From NCBI RefSeq assembly GCF_947179165.1, contig NC_077244.1, positions 13,274,949 through 13,338,948 on the forward strand: 64,000 bases of DNA, read 5' to 3'. Positions 33,932-45,186 of this stretch are shown piece by piece; position 1 is the stretch's first letter, and every line of letters starts with the position of its first letter. A program made the position numbers and the translations under genes. The stretch is from Solanum dulcamara (taxonomy: Eukaryota > Streptophyta > Magnoliopsida > Solanales > Solanaceae). The notes below the pieces were generated by a model. The model did no database searches. It was given only the letters and a program-made list of their open reading frames with translations, and was not told the origin of the DNA.

Positions 33932-34443
33932 TTCATGCCCCGAGAGGGTACCCTAGGCGTGACCTACATTTGGTGACCATTGCTGGCCCTAAGCTAACCA
34001 CTTAGTCAAATCACTCATCCAATCTCTCAGCAAAATAATTGAATCAATAGATAATTAACTCAAGTGGGAATTTAGAAACATCATCATTAATTAATAGATA
34101 AGATTGAAAATACTCAAACTATAGTGTAACTCAACATCATAAACTCAATAATAAAGTTATGGTTTAAAAAATAAACTCTGAAAGAATCCTTCTACTCAAC
34201 TCTACTCTGTCTATGAATCCTCTAACGACTCATAAGAAGGTGCCGAGATAATTCCACGGCTACCTCAAAGAACTACTAAATAATAAAGGAATGACTGAAA
34301 GAAAGGAGCTCCTCCGAATGCAAAGAGGTATCACCAAAACTAGAGAAGTAGATCCTCAACAGTACGCCTGTTGATAATCTCTAATACCTGTGTCTGCATC
34401 ATAAAACGATGTAGGCCAAATGACATCAATACATAGAATGTAC
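33932..34443 (-). repeat. 5' LTR of element C (truncated)
   Basis: It matches the left 500 bases of the 3' LTR, for example CGAGAGGGTACC(C/T)TAGGCGT and GGAGCTCCTCCGAATGCAAAG. It breaks off where the next LTR (TATTATACCCC) begins. Many substitutions relative to the 3' LTR point to an old insertion. Confidence 0.75.
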
Positions 34444-37315
34444 TATTATACCCCATATATTTATATATCAATTTATTTGCAAGCAAGTCGACTCAAGTTA
34501 AAGGCGGTGTTATATTTTGTATTTTTACACATTGGACTATTCGTGAGCTAATGAACATAAATTCAAGGACTCTTAATTTTAAATTTTAAAATAGCTCGAC
34601 TTGTTTGTAAATTTCAATCAGCGTAGAAATATTAGTTGAGATTAGGGATTAATTAACCATGATTGGATTATTAAGTGGGGATTTAGGATTAATTAAGATG
34701 AATTAAGCTATTAGTGAGCTGAAAAGTGGTCCCCACTGCCACATGGCCAAATCTGTTTGGCCCATGCTTTAGTAGGGGATATGTAGTCACCTTGGGCAGC
34801 ACACATGGTCTTCTTGTTGACCAAAATATTAGCACAAAAATGTTTTCCAACTTCAGAATATTCAAGAAAGAGAGAGAAGCTCTCATCTTCTCCAAATAAA
34901 GAATTTAGAGAAGAGGAATTCCTAAGTTTTTGAAAGAGAAAGAAGTCATAGCCATGAAAGCACCTAGGGAGATCTTGGTTAGCTCATTTCCTCCCCCTTC
35001 TACACAATTAAGTTGAGGGATTTCAAGATCAATTGGAGGGAAAGATGGAGATCATAACAACCATAGCAACCTATGGCTATGACTATTCTTAAAGAAGTTA
35101 CATATTGATGATAAGGGCTTTGCTTTTTTAAGGTAAGATTCCATCTTTTTCCTTATCTTTAAGGTAATTTAAACTTGTATATATTGGTAAATGTATGATG
35201 AATGTAGTTTACTTACATATGAATAGGTGATATAGTTATCTTTTGGCTGCTGTTATGTCTCACGAAATTAGATGAAAAGATAGTATGAAATAAGGTGTAA
35301 ATATCGTATGTGGTTTCCTTAGTATGTTTACAAGTATTCACAAGGTCTTCGAGCATCTTTATGTTTTTAGTTAGGGGCTGTTTTGATATGTTGTTTCTGT
35401 TTTTGTTGAGCTTTAAAGATTAATGATTAAGATTATATGTTATGTTGTATGTTGTTGGGCTGTTGTAGGGTTATTTCGATGAAAACGTTAAGACTATGGA
35501 TCATTAAAGATAACTTGAAGATGTAGTAGTTGTATGTGGATTTGGATTGTTGTCAGATGTTATGAATGTGGCCTGCCTTAATCTAGAAATGATGTTATAA
35601 TGAGGAGATTAACTTGTATTAAATAAAATTGGAAGTAAGAAAACTCCATGATTAGTGATGGTGTTGAAATAGACAGAATTGGAGTTACTTGAATTACATT
35701 GGGTTGATTGTTGTTGTTGCTATTATTGTTATGGATTATGTATTAAAAGTGAAGGAATTGTATATGTTAATGTTAAATCTCCATTTAGGCCGTGTTGGGG
35801 CTGTTCTAATCTAAAAATAGTGGATTATTTTCGATTAATGTTGTGGTTGTTATTGTGGATGATTATGTAATGAAAATGAAAGAATTTGATATGTCAAGTT
35901 GGAGTTGTAATTGTTGTAAGGGCTGGTTATAATGTGTGGTTGTTTGTGTTGAATTGAAGGATTAAGCGTAGTTACGATTATGCATTGTATGGTTATAATT
36001 GTTGGGTTGTTATAAATTATTTTGATAGGGTGTGGTGGCTGCGACCTATTAGGAGTAATTCGATAGTATTGTAGTCATCATATTGATAATTAATGGAAGT
36101 CAAAAAGGTATGTGGGCTGTTCGTAGTATTCTTGAATCTCGTACTTGCTAGTCTTAACATGACATTTGAACGTGTGATTGTTGATGCTTCTTGGTGATTG
36201 TATGGATGGTTTGGGCATGAGGAAAGTGAGCGATGTAGGGGAGGTGCTATCTAATTTCCTAGAAATAACCTACTAATGATAAAGTACATTTTATGCCTAT
36301 CCATAGCTTAACCATAGTTTTTAATGTCTTAATATAGGTTGAGATGCTATTGGGAAGCATATACGTGTTGTGTGCAAATAAATGCTAAAGTTATGTAAAG
36401 CTAACCTTTTTTTCTTTTGGCATGATCCATATGAAATAACCGGACGACGAATTTATAAATTCCAAAGACGCTCTTATTCTTAGATACACTAGGATGACTA
36501 ATGTTCTTGATTTCTACAAATTATATCATTATGTCTCGATATATGTGTATGATTCCAGCCGTCCTAGTTTGGTATAATTCATAGTTTGGTGTAATTCATA
36601 TTTTGGTATAATTTATATTTTGGTATAATTCATATTAATTCATATTGACAATCGAAGTGTACTTGAAATGACTATGGTCTTGATTTTCAAATGATGATTT
36701 ATTTTAATTATTCTATTGAGTCTCAGATGATGATCTAATTGTACATGGTTGCTAATGATACCCTATTTGTGCATATTGTTATTGTATTATCCACCGAGTC
36801 CCTTATTAGAGGGCTGGGTATGTTATCATGTATGGTACCACTACATTATTCACCGAGTCCATCACTGGAGGGCTGGGTACGTGATATGATGAAATGAGGA
36901 TATGATTATGGCACTGAGTCCCATTATAGGTCAGGTACTATATATGTGTACACGACTTTATTCACTGAGGACCATAATGGGCCGGGTATGACATATGACA
37001 ATGATATGTATTACTTCATTTATAAAATACACGTACAATGATTTCTTGATTATTATACTTCTCTCCTGAATCTCTATTTCAGATGTGATCTCCTTTATGG
37101 TATTTTATGCTTTATATACTCAGTACATATGTCGTACTAGCCCTCTTTATTCGGAGGGTTGCATTTTATGCCCGTAGGTACAGATACTTATTTTGAGAAT
37201 CCGCCAGCTTAGGATTTCCATTCGGCTATTTTAGAGTGCTTCATTGTCCTAAAGCCTAGAATTTTAGTATAAATCCTTTTGATGTATTTATTTGTTTGAG
37301 GAATGTTACAATATC
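34444..37315 (+). repeat. Plus-oriented gypsy LTR, related to the LTRs of element Z
   Basis: It starts TATTATACCCCATATATTTA (for TGTTATACCCC). The late part, with GCATTTTATGCCCGTAGGTAC and ATCCGCCAGCTTAGGATTTCC, is the counterpart of the inverted text in the 5' LTR of Z (44,458-45,186). It carries a tandem repeat at 36,791-36,990 and breaks off next to the inverted 3' LTR of Z. No coding motifs occur. Confidence 0.6.
36791..36990 (+). repeat. Four ~50-60-base tandem repeats in an LTR
   Basis: Units start CACCGAGTCCC or CACTGAGTCCC and contain GGGCTGGGTA some 20 bases on. The starts are about 50-60 bases apart. The inverted LTR next door has at least two such units (from 37,399), so the repeat belongs to the family. 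Confidence 0.65.
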
Positions 37316-39296
37316 ATATCATCATTTCATCATATAGTCATATCATCGTATCATCATATCGTCATGTCATCATATCATCATATACATATATGTACCGTAC
37401 CCGACCCTTTAATGAGGGACTCGGTGAATAATGTAGTGAAACTGTGCATGATAACATAACATTCCCAGCCCGGGACTCGGTGAAAGATATATATTGAGAC
37501 ATGCATGAGTAGGGTAGTGAGAAACTATATGCAATTCAAAACATTTTTTTAGGACTCAATAGGATAGTCAACACGAATCATCATTTGCAAATTCAAATAA
37601 TAATCATGTCATATACCTTTCGGATGTCCCTCTGGATTATATCAAAATGGAACTTTGAAATCATGTGTACATATCAATATATATAAGACAAAACCTAAGT
37701 TATGGGAATGAAGATCAATAGCCATCCTAGTGGCCCTAGGAATAGGAATTCCTTCGGAATTGTATATATATATATATATATCGTATATTCATTTCACAAC
37801 GATCATGCCAAAAGAAAGAAGGGTTAGCTTCACATACCTTTAGCGCTTATTCATCTCACAATATGTATACGCTGCCCAATAATACTTCAACCTATATTAA
37901 GATGCCAACAACTACAGTTAAGCTATGGGGAGATTCAAAACGTATTCTAACGTTAGTAACTCCTTTCTAGATGTTTAGACGACATTTTCTATTGTATCCA
38001 AACCAACTAAATACAACCAACCCAACATCAATCATTATATGTTCAATACCAATCCAGACAACCCACATAATATTTCAAACAACCCACATTCACAACATAC
38101 AATAACGATTCACATACGACTACTACATTCTCAAGTTACTTCTGTAGTTCGTAGCCTTAACGTTTGCATGTAACAACTTATAACAGCCCATCCAACATAC
38201 AAAGAAATGCAAAATCTTAATTATCATTAATCTTCCAAGTTCAATAACAACAATGTGTCAAAACAGCCCGTACCTTACAACGCTAGATAATAGTGTATAT
38301 GCAATTATGACACATCCAATTTATTCTTGTTAATCCATAGTCATATTATTTTGTCAAAACGATTCTATAACAGCCCAACCACTATGAAAATATGATGTAT
38401 ACTCTTAACTATAAAGGATTGAAACACCTTGGAAAATAATTTTTGGATCAAGACTCAAAGAGTTCAAAATCAGCCAATGTGGCCGAGAGCTTTCCCTCTC
38501 TAGACTTAGGTTTTCTTCCTTTGTGTTGTGTAGTTGAAATGAATTATGATGGCTGATTTCTTAGTCATTATTTGGTTCAAATTTGATGCCTACAAGTTGG
38601 TCACATGATCCACTTATGGCATGATTCACTCCATTAACTTTACACTTAAAATTCTATTTTTTTCTATGACTTTCGGCCAAGTGTGGCCAAGCCTCACCTT
38701 CTTGTTTCTACTTTCTTCTTTCTTTTCAATTGTTTACAAGACAATTGTATGTGTGGTGACTGATTCATAAACCACCCTTTGTCCATTGTAATCATACCAA
38801 GATGAATGATCAATATTTAATGTGAAATGGTCCCTCCACCATGTTCTGTCTTCCTAAAATAATGTATACTTTCATAAAGTAGTAAATGCTTAAATATTCA
38901 ATTGCATGCTTCAACTTTTTCTCCTCCAATTTTCAGCCCTTGGACCAATATTGCACTTTGTTATGAAGTGTATTTTAGTTGTCCACAATATATTGAAAAT
39001 GTAGTGGATGAATCAATATTTAATTGCACATTTGTATGTCTTCCATTAGCCTTATTTTAGATGACTTTGAGTCATCCTTTTACCATAGCACGTTGGTGTT
39101 CCTTCTTAGGTCATTGTTGTCAGATTATTTTTTTACCTAACACCATAATAAAGTAATTCCTAATCTCCAATAACATTCTTATACTAAGTAAAATTTATAA
39201 CCGATTAGTTCTAGTTTAGAAATTAAAAATATGAGGTTTCTATCTCACGTCGATTCCTTCACGAATAACTCGACATATACAATACGGGGTCTAATA
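37316..39296 (-). repeat. 3' LTR of element Z (truncated)
   Basis: On the minus strand it begins TATTAGACCCCGTATTGTATA after the purine tract at 39,297-39,310 (TATAAAGGGGGAGA). It should end TCATGACA but stops early, at an ATCATAT-rich simple repeat. CCCGACCCTTTAATGAGGGA matches the 5' LTR of Z. Confidence 0.7.
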
Positions 39297-39439
39297 TTCT
39301 CCCCCTTTATAACATTTGTCCTCGAATGTTGAATTGGTCCCGTAAGGTCCTATAAGATTTTTTTTTCTTTTTTCTTTTTTGGAAAGGCTTTCCTTATCGT
39401 CATAACATATAGTCTTATCGGAAAATCAATATAATCAAG

Positions 39440-40900
39440 TCAGAAGTTGAAGTTACTTATAGGCGTAGAGAACAAGTAAGGATACTTGTATTTCATCTCC
39501 TCCTCGGCTTTCCAAGTCATCTCTTCCCTGTTGTTGTTTCTCCATATTACTTTGATGGAAGCCATAACCTTTGTTCATAACCTCCTAACCTGCCGATCAA
39601 GTATGGCTATAGGTTGCTCCTCGTAGGATAATTCCTCTATCACTTGGACATCATCTACGGGGAATACTCTGGAAGGATCGCTTATGCATTTGCGAAGTAT
39701 TGAAATGTGAAAGACTGGATGCAGTGCTTCCAAATCGGCCAGTAGGTCTAACTTGAAGGCAACCTGACCTACTCTACGGACAATCTGATAAGGTCCAATA
39801 TATCTCGGGCTTAGCTTCCCTTTCCTTCCAAATCGCATAACACCTTTCATGGAAGACACCTTCAGGAACACCCAGTCACCAACCTGAAACTCTAAGTGTT
39901 GACATCGATTATCCGTATATGATTTCTGCCGACTCTGGGTTGCCAGTAATATCTCATGAATAAGCTTCACTTTATCAATAGCCTGCTGAATCATATCTGG
40001 GCCTATCAGCTTGGTCTTACCGATTTCAAACCAGCCAACATGTGATATGCACTTCCTCCCATATAAGGCTTCATACGATGCCATCTAAATACTCGAATGG
40101 TAGCTGTTATTATAGGCGAACTCAATAAGTGGAAAATGATCATCCCAGCTACCCCGAAAATCCATAACACAGACCCATAACATATCTTGTAGAGTTTGAA
40201 TGGTATGCTCGGCCTGTCCATCAATCTGAGGGTGGAATTCCATGCTAAGACTCACTTGTGTCCCCAATCCCTCCTTGAAGGATCTCCAGAAGTTAACTGT
40301 GAATTGGTCTCCTTTATCAAAGATAATAGTTGTGGAAACCTCATGAAGTCTCACTATCTCCTTAAGGTACAACCTGGTATAATCCTCAGCTGAATATGTA
40401 GTCCTGACTGGAAGAAAGTGAGCTAATTTTGTTAGCCTATCAATGATGTCCCAAACTGACGAAGTCTATATTAATTACCTCCCACTTCCAGGTCGAAATC
40501 TCTATCTCTTGTAATAGTCTTCTGGGCTTTTGGTGTTCGACCTTAACCTGCTGACAATTCGGACACTAAACAACAAATTTTGCTATATCCTTCTTCATGC
40601 CATCCTACCAGTACAAGCATCTGAGGTCATGATACATCTTCGTTCACCCTGGATGAATAGAATAACGGGCATAGTGTGCCTCTTCTATCACTTGTTGTTG
40701 TAGCCTTGCAACTTTAGGTACACATAATCTACCTTGGTATCGTAGTACTCCATCAGGTGCAACCTTAAATGGGGTCTCTTTCTTTTGAAGAGCTACATCC
40801 CTATGACGTACAAGAATAGAGTCCTCGTACTGGTGTCTATCTATCTCTTTTATGATAGAAGACTCAGCAACTCCCCAAACAGAAATCCTGCCATTTTTAA
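39440..40900 (-). pseudogene. Integrase with chromodomain-like tail of element Z (broken)
   Basis: Zinc-region pieces are LRYQGRLCVPKV, HYARYSIHPG and, in another frame segment, CPNCQQVK with both Cys kept. The core gives EIVRLHEVSTTIIFDKGDQF, FHPQIDGQAEHTIQTLQDML and LIEFAYNNSYHSSI. A TAG replaces a Gln codon just before MASYEALYGRKC. The C-terminal half is open for 169 codons: VGDWVFLKV, GVMRFGRKGKLSPRYIGPY and HPVFHISILRKC. After a further stop, SIKVIWRNNN and MTWKAEEEMKYKYPYLF form the chromodomain-like end. It is inactive as it stands. Confidence 0.85.
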
Positions 40901-42220
40901 AATCAGCCAAACGGACTCCCAAATTAGCTAACTGGTGAATCTCATGGACTATCTCCTTCTTCTCTGGTTGTACGTCTGCCAAATTGCCCATAGATCTACG
41001 GCTGAGTGCATCTGCTATAACATTTGCTTTCCCTAAGTGGTATAAAATGTCAATATCATAGTCCTTTAGCAACTCTAGCCACCGCCTCTGTCGCAGATTC
41101 AACTCCTTCTACTTAAAGATATACTGGAGACTCTTATGATTTGTATAAATGTCAACATGCACACCATATAAATAATTTCTCCATATTTTTAGAGAATAAA
41201 TCACCGCTGCCAACTCCAGATCATAGGTGGGATAATTTCTTTCATGCTTTCTGAGCTGTTGGGAGGCATAGGCTATAACTTTGCCATGCTTTATCAACAC
41301 ACAACCTATTCCAACACCAAAAGCATCACAATAAATGAAATAGCCATCCAGTCCCTCAGTAAGAGTTAGAACTAGGGCCATTGTCAACTTATCTTTTAGA
41401 GACTGGAAACTTCCCTCATAAGCATCGGTCCACTAGAACTTAGTTGCCTTTTGGGTTAGCCTCGTTAAAGGCACTGAAATTGAGGCAAACTTCTCTATGA
41501 ACCTTCTGTAATACCATGCTAGCCCTAGGAAACTGCGTGTTTTAGTAGGTGTCGTAGGTCTAGGCCAAGTCTTCACTGCCTCAATCTTCTGCGTATCTAC
41601 CCAAACACCATCAACTCTAAAATATGCCCCAAGAATGCTACTGAAGTCAACCAAAATTCACATTTAGAAAACTTAACATACAATTTCTGGTGCTAAAGTA
41701 CCCTAAGTACCGTTCTCAAGTGATCTGCATGCTCCTCTTCTAATCGTGAATAGACCAAAATATCATCAATGAATACAATTACAAACAAGTCAATAAATGG
41801 CTTGAACACTCTGTTCATCAAATCCATAAATACTGCTGGAGCATTGGTCAACCCGAAGGACATCACTCTAAACTCGTAATGCCTGTATTGGGTCCTAAAT
41901 ATAGTCTTTAGAATGTCTGCCTCCTTCACCCACACTTGGTGATAACCTGACCGTAGGTCTATCTTCAAAAAACACTTAGCACCCTACAACTGGTCAAATA
42001 GATCATCAATCCTGGGAAGAGGATACCTGTTCTTTATGGTCACTTTATTCACCTGCCTATAATCAATACACATCCGCAGTGACCCATCCTTCTTCTTTAC
42101 AAATAATACAGGTGCTCCACAAGGTAATTTACTGGGCCTGATGAAGCCCTTTTCTAATAGATCTTTTAGTTTCTCCTTTAGCTCCTTCAGTTCTGCAGGT
42201 GCCATTCTGTAAGTAGGAAT
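40901..42220 (-). pseudogene. Reverse transcriptase and RNase H of element Z (broken)
   Basis: RT motifs in order are [81 protein letters not shown] and FIDDILVYS. The linker ends [20 protein letters not shown]. RNase H keeps [26 protein letters not shown] and [13 protein letters not shown]; the usual TDH is TNH here, losing a catalytic Asp. RNase H ends GKANVIADALSRRS. Stops separate four open segments. The catalytic Asp pair of RT is intact. Confidence 0.87.
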
Positions 42221-42499
42221 AGATATGGGCTGAGTGTCTGGTAATATATCTATAGCGAACTCTATCTCCTACTCTGGCATAAGGCTTGGAAGTTCATCTG
42301 GGAATACATCAGGAAACTTGTTAACCACCGGCACTGATTGAATAGTCGTCGCCTCCGCCTTTAGGTTATGTACCCGTACCAGATGATAAATATAGCCCTT
42401 TCTTACCATCTTCCTTGCCTTGAGGTAGGAAATAAACTTACTCCTCTATGATGCTGTATTTCCTATCCACTCTATAATTGGCTCACTCGGGAACTTAAA

Positions 42500-42823
42500 T
42501 TAGACTATCTTTCCTTGACAATCAACGTTAGTGTAACAAGAAGCTAACCAATCCATACCCATAATAACATCAAACTCAGTCATATCTAGCTCTATCAGAT
42601 CTGCCTTAGTGCAACGACTATATATGTTCACTGTATAATCTCTATATACTTGTCTTGCTATAACAGAATCTCCTACTGGTGTAGCTACCTCAAATGGTTC
42701 TATCGATTCAGGTTTTATCCTAATTCTACTATCAACAAGTGGGGAAATATACGATAATGTAGAGCCTGTGTCTATCAATGCATGCACATCTCGAGGGAAA
42801 ATCAATAGCATACCTATAACCAC
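42500..42823 (-). pseudogene. Aspartic protease of element Z
   Basis: A 107-codon open segment with HALIDTGSTLSYISP (the Asp-Thr-Gly active site), ARQVYRDYTVNIY and LIELDMTEFDVIMGMDWL. This is a complete gypsy protease core. It lies between gag and RT and would normally be part of a gag-pol polyprotein; stops on both sides isolate it. Confidence 0.85.
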
Positions 42824-42844
42824 ATTAGGTGATGCCTCCTACTT

Positions 42845-44260
42845 CTATCTAGTAGCCAAAGCATATATGCAGTTCGAAGGACCGCTGGAACTAGAAGTTC
42901 CACCATGACTTCTAACATAGTCTGTCGGTGCCTGGAAACCCTGCCCTATAGGTCGCATAGCCAGAGAAGAAGATAAACCAGCAACTGATCCAGTAGGCTG
43001 AGCTGCACCACCTAGATTTCCTCCATAAGGACATTCCCTCATAATATGTCCTTGACGGCTACAAGTAAAACAAACGCCAGTAGTGAGATGACACTCTCCA
43101 AAATAGGACTTACCACACCGAAAACACTGAGGCAAAGGTGGCCTCGACTGACTCGGAGCCCTAGGCATCCGTGAAGTTGAAGCCTTGGAACTCTGACCAG
43201 CTCCTGAATACCTGGGACTATCAAATCTCCTACCAGTGAACTGTGGGGGTGCACTTCGTGCTGGCTGAGAGAAATATCTACTGTACTGCTGCTGAGGCTG
43301 CCTACCTCGAAATATACCTGAATGGCCAGCTGACCTAGCTCTCTTATGATGGCCTCTATCATAGTCTCTATCGGACTGACGCACCCTATGTCGATCCTCC
43401 ATCCCCTGGGCATACGCCTGCAACCGAGCAATATCCATCCCTGGCAGGGAGGCATTACCATACATCTATCAACCAGATAACAATCCATCCCTATCACATA
43501 CCGTGCATCTTATTGGTCATATCAACTACAATAACAGGAGCATATCTGACCAATGAATCAAAATAGAGACTATAATCCCGAACGCTCTTGCCATTCTTCC
43601 TCAGACGTAAAAATCTATTAACTCTGGCTCGTCTTATCTCTGGAGGCAGGAAATGTCCAAAGAAAGCCTCTACAAACTCATCCCACACTGCTGGAGGAGC
43701 ATCCGCGCCCTTAGACAACTCCCACGACTCATACCAGTTAACAGCTATATCCTATAGTCGATACAAAGCCAAGTCAATAGACTCAATCTTAGAAGCCTTA
43801 ATTAGTCTCAGCGTATGCTGCATCTATCTAACAAACTCCTACGGGTCATCTTCGGGATTCGACCCAAAAATATCTGGAGGGTTACAAATTAGGAAGTCAC
43901 GGGCCCTCAAACTGTCATGTCTATCTGCCTGGTCAAACCCTAGTCCGTGCCTGCAAGCCTTCCTGCCGCTATTCTGGTAAGCAACTGAATGACATCTCTC
44001 AAATCTCTATCCTCCGCCCCTGGCTGAGGAGCTGGAGGTTCAAGTGCTAGGTCCTCGATAACTGGTGGTGGAGCCTCCCCTTAACTTGGAGCTGTCGCTG
44101 TCCTAGGTTCCTCTGGAAGTTGTGGTGTGGCAGAACTTATGGACTGGAGCACAACCTTAGGCATAATTTGGGCACGAGCTCTAGTGACTTTCCTAGACTA
44201 GCTAGTTTCTCCTACTATCGATTTTCCCTTCTAGGCAGCTATCGCTTTCTTCGGAGGCAT
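42845..44260 (-). pseudogene. gag of element Z (broken)
   Basis: The start MPPKKAIAA is quickly followed by a TAG. Recognisable parts are APPAVWDEFVEAFFGHFLPP, ARVNRFLRLRKNGKSVRDYS, a basic Arg/Ser/Gln-rich stretch, and two zinc-binding motifs near the C-terminus: CFRCGKSYFGEC and CFTCSRQGHIMREC. The second is a complete CCHC knuckle. Several stops divide the frame. Confidence 0.82.
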
Positions 44261-44440
44261 AGCCATAAACATAATCATCTGTTAGAAAAAGATCGTCCTA
44301 ATAATATAGCTCCATCGCACGAACTAAGATAAGAAGGAAAAATGACATCCTAAATATGCTTTCTATTTATAGATGTGATGCATAACACACTGATAAACAA
44401 GACTCTACTAGACACAGTCTGTAGACACTCCGAGGATAAC

Positions 44441-44456
44441 TGCTCTGATACCACTT
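44441..44456 (-). other. Primer-binding site of element Z
   Basis: On the minus strand, GTGGTATCAGAGCA directly follows the LTR end TCATGACA. It matches the initiator Met-tRNA 3' end. Confidence 0.85.
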
Positions 44457-44457
44457 T

Positions 44458-45186
44458 TGTCATGACCCAACCCTGTAGGTCGTGACTGGTGCCCGACATG
44501 TACACCCATATACATATTCTTTAACTATATGTTCATTTCACATCAAACTCAATATGGATCTTATAACGACCAAACCATGGTCTCAAAACCCTTATATAAA
44601 TATTTATATAAATACGAGCCAATAGGGCTGCTTCCATAATCATGATAATATCCGCAAGCCGGCGAGGCTGTTGCAAAAATAATATTCGTATATTGATATT
44701 ACACACACAACTAATCATGTTTGAATATGAAGACCTCTAAGAGTTTCAATAGTACAATATGATGGGACAGGGCTCCGCCGTACCCTTAGTCAACATATTC
44801 ATATATTTAGATCAGAAAAGATCTATACCAAATCTGGGCTTCGGAACAATGGAACTCTCCAAGATAGAAAGAGGGAAATCTTAAGCTGGCGGCTCACCAA
44901 AATGAATATCTCCACCTGCAGACATGAAATGCAGCCCCCCTAAAGAAAATGGGTCAGTACGAAATATGTACCAAACATGTAAAGCGTGCAATACAGAAAA
45001 AGGATCATAACCGATATATGGAGTACAATAAATGTGTACAATATCCAGAATGCCAAAACACTTGCCTTTGTAACATAATAATATTTCTCAATATCATATA
45101 TCATATGCATGTATATATATCATACCCGACCCTTAATGAAGGACTCAGTGAATAAGGTCATCATATGCCCTCTTGGCCGCCATATC
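44458..45186 (-). repeat. 5' LTR of element Z (cut by element Y)
   Basis: It ends on the minus strand with GGTTGGGTCATGACA, before the primer site. Only the last 730 bases remain; the LTR of Y begins exactly where it stops. It shares the GGCGGCTCACCAAAATGAATA region with the plus-oriented LTR at 34,444-37,315. Confidence 0.75.

Larger units (their letters stand above)
28150..34443 (-). mobile_element. LTR retrotransposon C, non-coding (LARD-like)
   Basis: On the minus strand the order is a truncated 5' LTR (33,932-34,443), a primer site GTATTAGAGCACAGAG (about 33,910-33,928), 3.5 kb of internal sequence, a purine tract AACAGGGAGATAT, and the complete 3' LTR. The internal part has no gag, protease, RT, RNase H or integrase motif that I can find in any frame, and no long open frame. 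That fits a large retrotransposon derivative mobilised by other elements. The right LTR is cut by the next LTR, so the second target duplication cannot be checked. Confidence 0.7.
37316..45186 (-). mobile_element. Gypsy retrotransposon Z (chromodomain group), degenerate
   Basis: In minus-strand order: 5' LTR (44,458-45,186, cut by element Y), primer site, gag, protease, RT, RNase H, integrase with chromodomain-like tail, purine tract, and 3' LTR (37,316-39,296, truncated at its end). All expected domains are recognisable and mostly collinear. Stop codons split them, several at positions where relatives have Gln or Arg. The protein differs clearly from elements A and Y, for example DTGSTLSYI in the protease and KLIGPDMIQQA in the integrase. 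Confidence 0.85.

Noticed and set aside
43588..43980. 130-codon plus-strand frame
   Set aside because: Antisense shadow of the gag gene of element Z.
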